Part shown: piece by piece, positions 62,601-64,000 of the stretch
Position numbering within the stretch: the stretch's first letter is position 1
How the letters are laid out: every line of letters starts with the position of its first letter
Assembly: GCF_009857915.1 (NCBI RefSeq)
Contig: NZ_WWCM01000014.1
Span: 1-64,000, forward strand
DNA length: 64,000 bases
Direction of reading: 5' to 3'
Source: Duganella qianjiadongensis
GTDB taxonomy: Bacteria > Pseudomonadota > Gammaproteobacteria > Burkholderiales > Burkholderiaceae_D
Notes under the pieces: generated by a model
What the model was told of the DNA's origin: nothing
What the model saw: only the letters and a program-made list of their open reading frames with translations
Database searches by the model: none
Program-made: the position numbers and the translations under genes

Positions 62601-63598
62601 TCGCTGCCCTGTCGGGTCCGCAAGTGGCCGCCCTGAAAGCGACTCAGGTAACGGTACTCAGCACCGACCAGATAGGCGCTTTCACGCTGAGCCAGATTCC
62701 GCTGCTGACCAACGCCAGTCTGGCGGCCCTGAGCCTGACGCAAGCCAACGCCTTCAGCGTCAGCCAGACCAGCGCCATGACGGTAGCCCAGACCATGTCA
62801 CTCAACGCTGCATCGAGCAACTACGCCACCCCGCTGCTGCTCGATCTGGACGGCAATGGTGTGCAGACCGTGGGCCTGAACGCCGGCGTGCAGTTCGACC
62901 TGCGCGCGCAGGGACAGGCGCAGTCCACCGGCTGGGTCGATCGCCACGACGGCCTGCTGGCACTGGACCGCAACGGCGACGGCCTGATCAACGACGGTAG
63001 CGAACTGTTCGGCAGTGCCAGCCTGCTGGCCGATGGCAGCCGCGCCGCCGATGGTTACGCCGCGCTGGCCCGCTACGACAGCAATGGCGATGGCCAGATC
63101 GACGCCAAGGACCAGATCTACGGCGCACTGCGCGTCTGGGTCGATGCCAACGGTGACGGCGTCAGCCAGAGCGACGAGCTGCACAGCCTGCAGCAACTGG
63201 GCATTGCCGCCATCAGCACGCAGGCCCAGGCCGTACGCAGCGAACAGAACGGCAATGTGATCGGCCTCAGTTCCAGCTACACCAGCACGGACGGCAGCAG
63301 CCACGCCAGTGCCGACGTGTGGTTCCGCACGGCCAGCCCGCTGGCCCAGCAGGTAGGCGCGCTGGGCGCAGCCATGAGCGAGTATGTCCAGCAGGCCGGC
63401 AGCATTGCGCCTGCCCCGTCTGCCGGCCAGCTCGCTAGCACCCAGCCGGTCCAGACCGCCGCTGGCGCACTGGCCAGCGCGCTGCAGGACTACCAGCGCA
63501 GCCAAAGCCTGTCGGCCAGCACCGCCCAGCCGGGCAGCCAGCACGAGGATGTGCTGCATAGCAACAACAGTAACTGGTTCAGCGTGCCCCAGCGCTAG
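53645..63598 (+). CDS. Giant octapeptide-repeat protein with FrpC-like calcium-binding C-terminus
   Basis: 3317 residues from the ATG at 53645, chosen for AAGGAG at 53630-53635; upstream in-frame sequence is not repetitive and overlaps the nudC control region. No signal peptide. Residues 8-3052 are about 380 octads of the form L-x-[TS]-x-[QD]-[ILVF]-x-A. The C-terminal 265 residues match the calcium-binding domain of FrpC/RTX-like proteins: LLLDLDGNGVQTVGL, LLALDRNGDGLINDGSELFG, ALARYDSNGDGQIDAKDQIY and LRVWVDANGDGVSQSDELHS, four Asp-rich loops. I found no cysteine in the chain. No signal peptide, Asp-rich C-terminus and no Cys are typical of type I secretion substrates, but no exporter gene is in the window. 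The terminus NSNWFSVPQR may be part of a secretion signal. Function is unknown; a surface or extracellular fibre is likely. Confidence 0.9.
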   Translation: MPSLVPGLTTDQIANLPTAQIAALTVADMALFNTLQMTAWRTEQLGYLGTAQVRALSTKNLQALSTDQLAYGLSTRQIAALSSTQLQFLTTNQLVNGLTTAQFSSLGSAQLAALANTQLVLLGTDDFAALQTRQLAGFSTSQLRALSSNQIAALGSDQSAALQTRQIAALSSSQLAALDTEDVAALGTAQLGAISASVLTALSTAQLGMLGTAQSSSLTTAQIAALATEQLAAFGTSGFATLRTAQIAALSTRQFSNLSTDQIVALTTAQAAALTTLQLSLMSSSQLAALETQDFAALKSQQLNALGSAATATLSTDQVAALTTAQIVAMRSAQLRALNTDQIIALTTLQMSVLLSAQLASLGTEQMAALETRDLYALKTSQISAFGSAQLNALATSQIGSLSTAQAAALATAQLAGLNTSLLAALTTQDVAALRTVQVAALTSQGLAALGTDQISALNSQQFAALRTAQLVALGTDQVGVLSTTQVNGMGTLQVANLSTLQLSTLSSNNIAALRTLQIAALGSQHIAAMGTDQIAALKTAQAYALSSLQLSALSSDQINTLSSQALAALRTQQLIGLSAGNLLNLASDQLRALGTAQVAALSTGQLRALSSDQISLLGTAQAVALSTTQVASLSSTQVAALSTLDLSLLKTVQLLALGTQQWSAIGTDQIAALGTAQAASLSTAQMAVFSTDQTVALSTANLAALRSQQAAALSTSAIVALQTSQFAALNSVQLGNFTTAQAAAFTTDQIVALTTAQAGMISTRDLAILSTDQINALETRDFAALKTAQISALNTQQVAALSTDLIIALTTAQASALTSSQLNALTSDQLNAMETQDLVALQTSQVLGLGTKAVATLTLGQIAALKTNQIIQLNSNQIQVLSSSQLGAFNTQQISVLTSNQMAALLTEQVAVLGTGNWAALKTSQLNILSSSQIGAVTTAQIAALTTAQASGLGTAQLGWLSTDQVQALGTNDLQALKTQQLVVLGSDAVAALGTAQLQILKTAQLAALGTRQIVALGSAQIVALSTAQASNLTTQQLAVLLSDQLAALETEDLAALKTQQLIAFGTEQISLLSSAQIIALSTAQAASLSTRQLLALGTQQIAVMATRDLAALKTAQIAKLASDQLNALSSQQLQALTTAQSSALDTTQVQNLATAQLAYLTSAQVSSLTSAQVATLSSEQLQALGTRMLIVLKPAQLVAIRTAQIAALNSEQIIALSTLQVSSLASQQVAALGSDQLNAMETQDLAALKTAQLAMIASENIASLSTAQTAALTSSQVAGLSTLQFSALGTAQLQTFSSADIAALRTVLIATLASDQIAALGTDQLRAISITQLAALGSAQFQFLTSQQIVALSTLQATNLTTAQIRAMGSNQIAALETVDLASFKTQQLAAFSTDQFVLLNSDQIAGLSVTQVAGLSSQHLQALTTRQLGAMETQDLAALRTAQLQYLNTDQLNALGTDLLRAMTPAQLASLSTTQLQGLLTDQITTLTTNQIGALVTAQIASLSSSHLAALNSDEIGALKITQVTALRSAQVALLSTDQVAALNSAQVSAMNTAQLAAFSSDQIAALATADFALLSAAQLTALGMLSHLTTDQLRALTPAQIGGLSSDQIIALSTDQIIALTTRQMGGLGTLAISVLTSNQLRALETEDLAALKTAQFNALGTAQIQQLSTDQIPYLSTLQIGGLSSAQLGALTSDQIRVLSSDEIAALKAGQIPLLGSDQIAALSDDQIQSLSTAQLNAFGTAQMLALGSDQIIALTTRQFQQLRTAQIAALSSLQVSVLETDDLAALKTAQIAAIGTQQLQALDADRIAALGTAQVQALGSDQLLAFSTSQIQSFSSNDLNALRTAQFSVLSSNQLNSLLLDQWQSLGSAQLGALSTSQFRALNSDQIIALSTRQASQLGTQQVAVLSSDQLAVLETEDLAALQSQQVAALGTAQLQSLSTDQVASLATLQMAALSSNQLRAFSTDQWQAFGTADLQALNTLQIQALRSDQLNALTLDQWQNLTTDQIDALTSAQAAALATSQIAALTTLQMDNLSTRQLNALSSSQIVAIGTDAFATLNSSQIAALNASQFGAISTDQMVAFSTLQITGLGTAQVAALSSDQLDALETIDFATLKSQQIAAITTANIAALSTTLVQVMGTAQIPGLSSDQVGAFGTAQIAALGTAQVGALSTLQISALGTAQLAALSTMDFVALRSNQLAALSSLQFAALTSDQLNALSTSAISGLTTQMLGALTSRQVAMLGTGQIAALTSAQLPALSTSQLLALNTDQFAVLATASISRLQSAQFSALDSDQIVALSTAQMRALNSMQLAALESDQVAALETIDLSVLTTAQLATLGSDQLQALQTDQFASLSTQQVSTLSTSQIASGLNTAQIAALTTAQAATLATRQIAALDTDQITALETADVAVLSSRQAQALNSDQLGALASDQLNALSTAALAALGTSQISLGLNTDQLATLDTSHISALGTAQIAYGLSSDAIAALTVGQFAALRTAQTSVLNSAQILALTSDQIRTLSTQQTAALSTAQLVAFASDQLAVLSTADLVVLSTRQIAAITSAQFGALASDQLNALSTSQFAAFATRVLADSLQSEQMAALDTDHISALSTAQLALGVSVANLQSLSSDQIRALRTAQLAALSTDQVSNLGTRQISALSSDQVSGFSTSQMPVLSAEQLAAFSTAQVMALDTQDVAALSVGQFTGLSTAQTLALTTSQIRGLKTSQIAALDLPQLAALSTDQLGAISASQSVALSVTAIVAFSTAQLNALSTAAFAALGTLQIANLDTPQLTNLNTDQVQALTSAQLGAITSDQLLYLGTGQIQALRTTQIGYLSTTQLANLSNTQVQALTTAQIASLKLSQVPSFTIDQFAVLGTDQLQALGTQQIQAVTTTQLAVLGSEQAAALTVSQLAAFKNAQIAALTQDQFNGFDASQLNAWSTTQFGALSTLQISYLSTTQISGLSTTLIAGLKNTQLAAFSTGQIAALSGPQVAALKATQVTVLSTDQIGAFTLSQIPLLTNASLAALSLTQANAFSVSQTSAMTVAQTMSLNAASSNYATPLLLDLDGNGVQTVGLNAGVQFDLRAQGQAQSTGWVDRHDGLLALDRNGDGLINDGSELFGSASLLADGSRAADGYAALARYDSNGDGQIDAKDQIYGALRVWVDANGDGVSQSDELHSLQQLGIAAISTQAQAVRSEQNGNVIGLSSSYTSTDGSSHASADVWFRTASPLAQQVGALGAAMSEYVQQAGSIAPAPSAGQLASTQPVQTAAGALASALQDYQRSQSLSASTAQPGSQHEDVLHSNNSNWFSVPQR
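53666..62800 (+). repeat. Octapeptide tandem repeat, about 380 units with a 17-octad super-period
   Basis: Each 24-bp unit encodes one octad, with rare 9-residue units containing an extra Gly (LAYG, LVNG, IASG, ISLG, IAYG, LALG) and one short unit near 58404. Counting octads by hand from LTTDQIAN as 1, a 'marker' octad lacking Gln at position 5 (typically LETxD or METQD) followed by an octad beginning LK, LR or LQ occurs at 29, 36, 46, 53, 63, 70, 80, 87, 97, 104, 114, 121, 131, 138, 148, 155, 162, 172, 179, 189, 196, 206, 213, 223, 230, 240, 247, 257, 264 and 274. Intervals are 7 and 10 in alternation with one slip at 155-162. The DNA confirms this: marker codons at 56960, 57368 and 57776, and at 58586, 58994 and 59402, are each 408 bp apart. 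Confidence 0.92.
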
Positions 63599-63643
63599 TC
63601 CGGACTGGCTGCCGCCCCGCGCACAAGGGTGGCAGCCAGTACT

Positions 63644-63690
63644 GCAGCGGCCTGCAGGCCGCTGCTCATCTAACGAGCAGAGCTGTTTTT
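63644..63690. terminator. Hairpins behind the giant repeat gene
   Basis: A 22-base perfect palindrome (63644-63665, centred on CCTGCAGG) is followed by CTGCTC (63662-63667) with GAGCAG (63675-63680), then agctgttttt. The two structures overlap and could compete; either can act as a terminator 50-90 bases after the stop of the repeat gene and 90 bases before the next start. Confidence 0.6.
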
Positions 63691-63779
63691 CCACGCTTGC
63701 TCGGAGGCCAAAAGTTGCCCATCACCATGCAACAAGGCGGTATCATAGACCCACTCCATTCTGGCTCATCCTAACTGCT

Positions 63780-64000
63780 ATGAACGCTCCTGTTTCCGCC
63801 GCACCCGCTCCTACCGATACCAGCCCGCTGGGCACTGTTATGGCTCTGGCAGTTCAGGGCGCGCTGACCATCAGCGACCTGTTCGGCGCCACCGCCGTGC
63901 TCGCCGATAGCGGACAGGTACCCGCCGCCATCGCCCTGTACCGCGCCTGGATCGCCCACACGCCTTCGCCGCTGACCTACGCCGCGCGCTTCAATCTGGC
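63780..64000 (+). CDS. N-terminus of a SPINDLY-type O-GlcNAc transferase-like protein (cut by window end)
   Basis: From the ATG at 63780 the frame stays open to the window end, 73 residues. After a Pro/Ala-rich start it reads LFGATAVLADSGQVPAAIAL, then YRAWIAHTPSPLTYAARFNL, a TPR-like helix pair. The tract ADxGQxxxAIxLYRxWIxHTxSPLxYAxxFNL is, from memory, typical of the N-terminus of bacterial SPINDLY/OGT-family glycosyltransferases with TPR repeats and a GT41-like domain. The catalytic part lies beyond the window, so this is provisional. It follows the Thr/Ser-rich repeat gene in the same direction after 181 bp, and the neighbour would be its obvious substrate. Confidence 0.55.
   Translation, partial: MNAPVSAAPAPTDTSPLGTVMALAVQGALTISDLFGATAVLADSGQVPAAIALYRAWIAHTPSPLTYAARFNL

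Noticed and set aside
54000..62800. Very long open frames on the minus strand across the repeat gene (for example 60512-62743)
   Set aside because: They arise because the 24-bp repeat is poor in stop codons in every frame; their translations are low-complexity shadows with no ribosome site.
53666..62800. Tandem repeat DNA considered as a CRISPR-like or satellite array
   Set aside because: There are no unique spacers of constant length; units are in frame and encode a continuous protein pattern.

Overview
The window looks like a chromosomal segment of a betaproteobacterium. GspE, FolE, NudC, OmpW, MauG-type peroxidase, CurA-type reductase, Tla3-like and FrpC-like proteins all fit the order Burkholderiales, and an Oxalobacteraceae-type genome (Massilia, Duganella or Janthinobacterium relatives) is my best guess. 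That assignment is inference from protein flavour, not a database match. No rRNA, tRNA or CRISPR array was seen.

Bases 1-25941 are an accessory region with lower GC and broken mobile elements. It opens with the 3' end of an IS256-type transposase. Next come two stacked toxin/immunity-like modules (284-1712) and a 3391-residue exported NBR1-Ig/SpvB/RHS protein (1709-11884). Upstream of that lies an eleven-gene, tightly overlapping type II secretion-like operon (12080-21334) read in the same direction. I propose that this operon is the export route of the RHS giant. A scar follows, made of an IS5-family end fused to a headless TniA/TnsB-like transposase, which itself truncates an N6-adenine DNA methylase. 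A small HTH regulator reads divergently from the methylase over a palindromic operator. The island closes with a type VI PAAR-lysozyme-immunity triad (24095-25757) and ends abruptly inside an aldo/keto reductase gene, leaving 47 codons (25942-26085).

Bases 25942-53448 are high-GC, ordinary chromosome. They hold an MFS exporter with a divergent LysR gene, an HD-GYP protein, a secreted phosphoesterase and a di-heme peroxidase. A response regulator, sensor kinase, TonB receptor and YncE-like propeller form an operon, with a second TonB receptor and a CurA-like reductase beside it. Then come a TetR-HlyD-ABC exporter operon with a near-perfect 32-bp operator, a Tla3-like type VI adaptor with its own PAAR protein, a periplasmic binding protein, OmpW behind an FNR-like site, a small lipoprotein, a thioredoxin-like protein, FolE and NudC.

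Bases 53645-63598 encode the most remarkable object, a 3317-residue protein. Residues 8 to about 3052 are some 380 tandem octapeptides of the form L-x-[TS]-x-[QD]-[ILVF]-x-A. Hand-indexing the octads shows a second level of order. A 'marker' pair (non-Gln at position 5, often an ETxD octad, followed by an L[KRQ] octad) recurs at intervals of 7 and 10 octads in strict alternation over most of the protein, giving a 17-octad (136-residue, 408-bp) super-repeat. The C-terminus is a FrpC-like calcium-binding domain. The next gene, starting at 63780 and cut by the window end, begins like a SPINDLY-type O-GlcNAc transferase. This makes a glycosylated, calcium-dependent, exported giant solenoid plausible.
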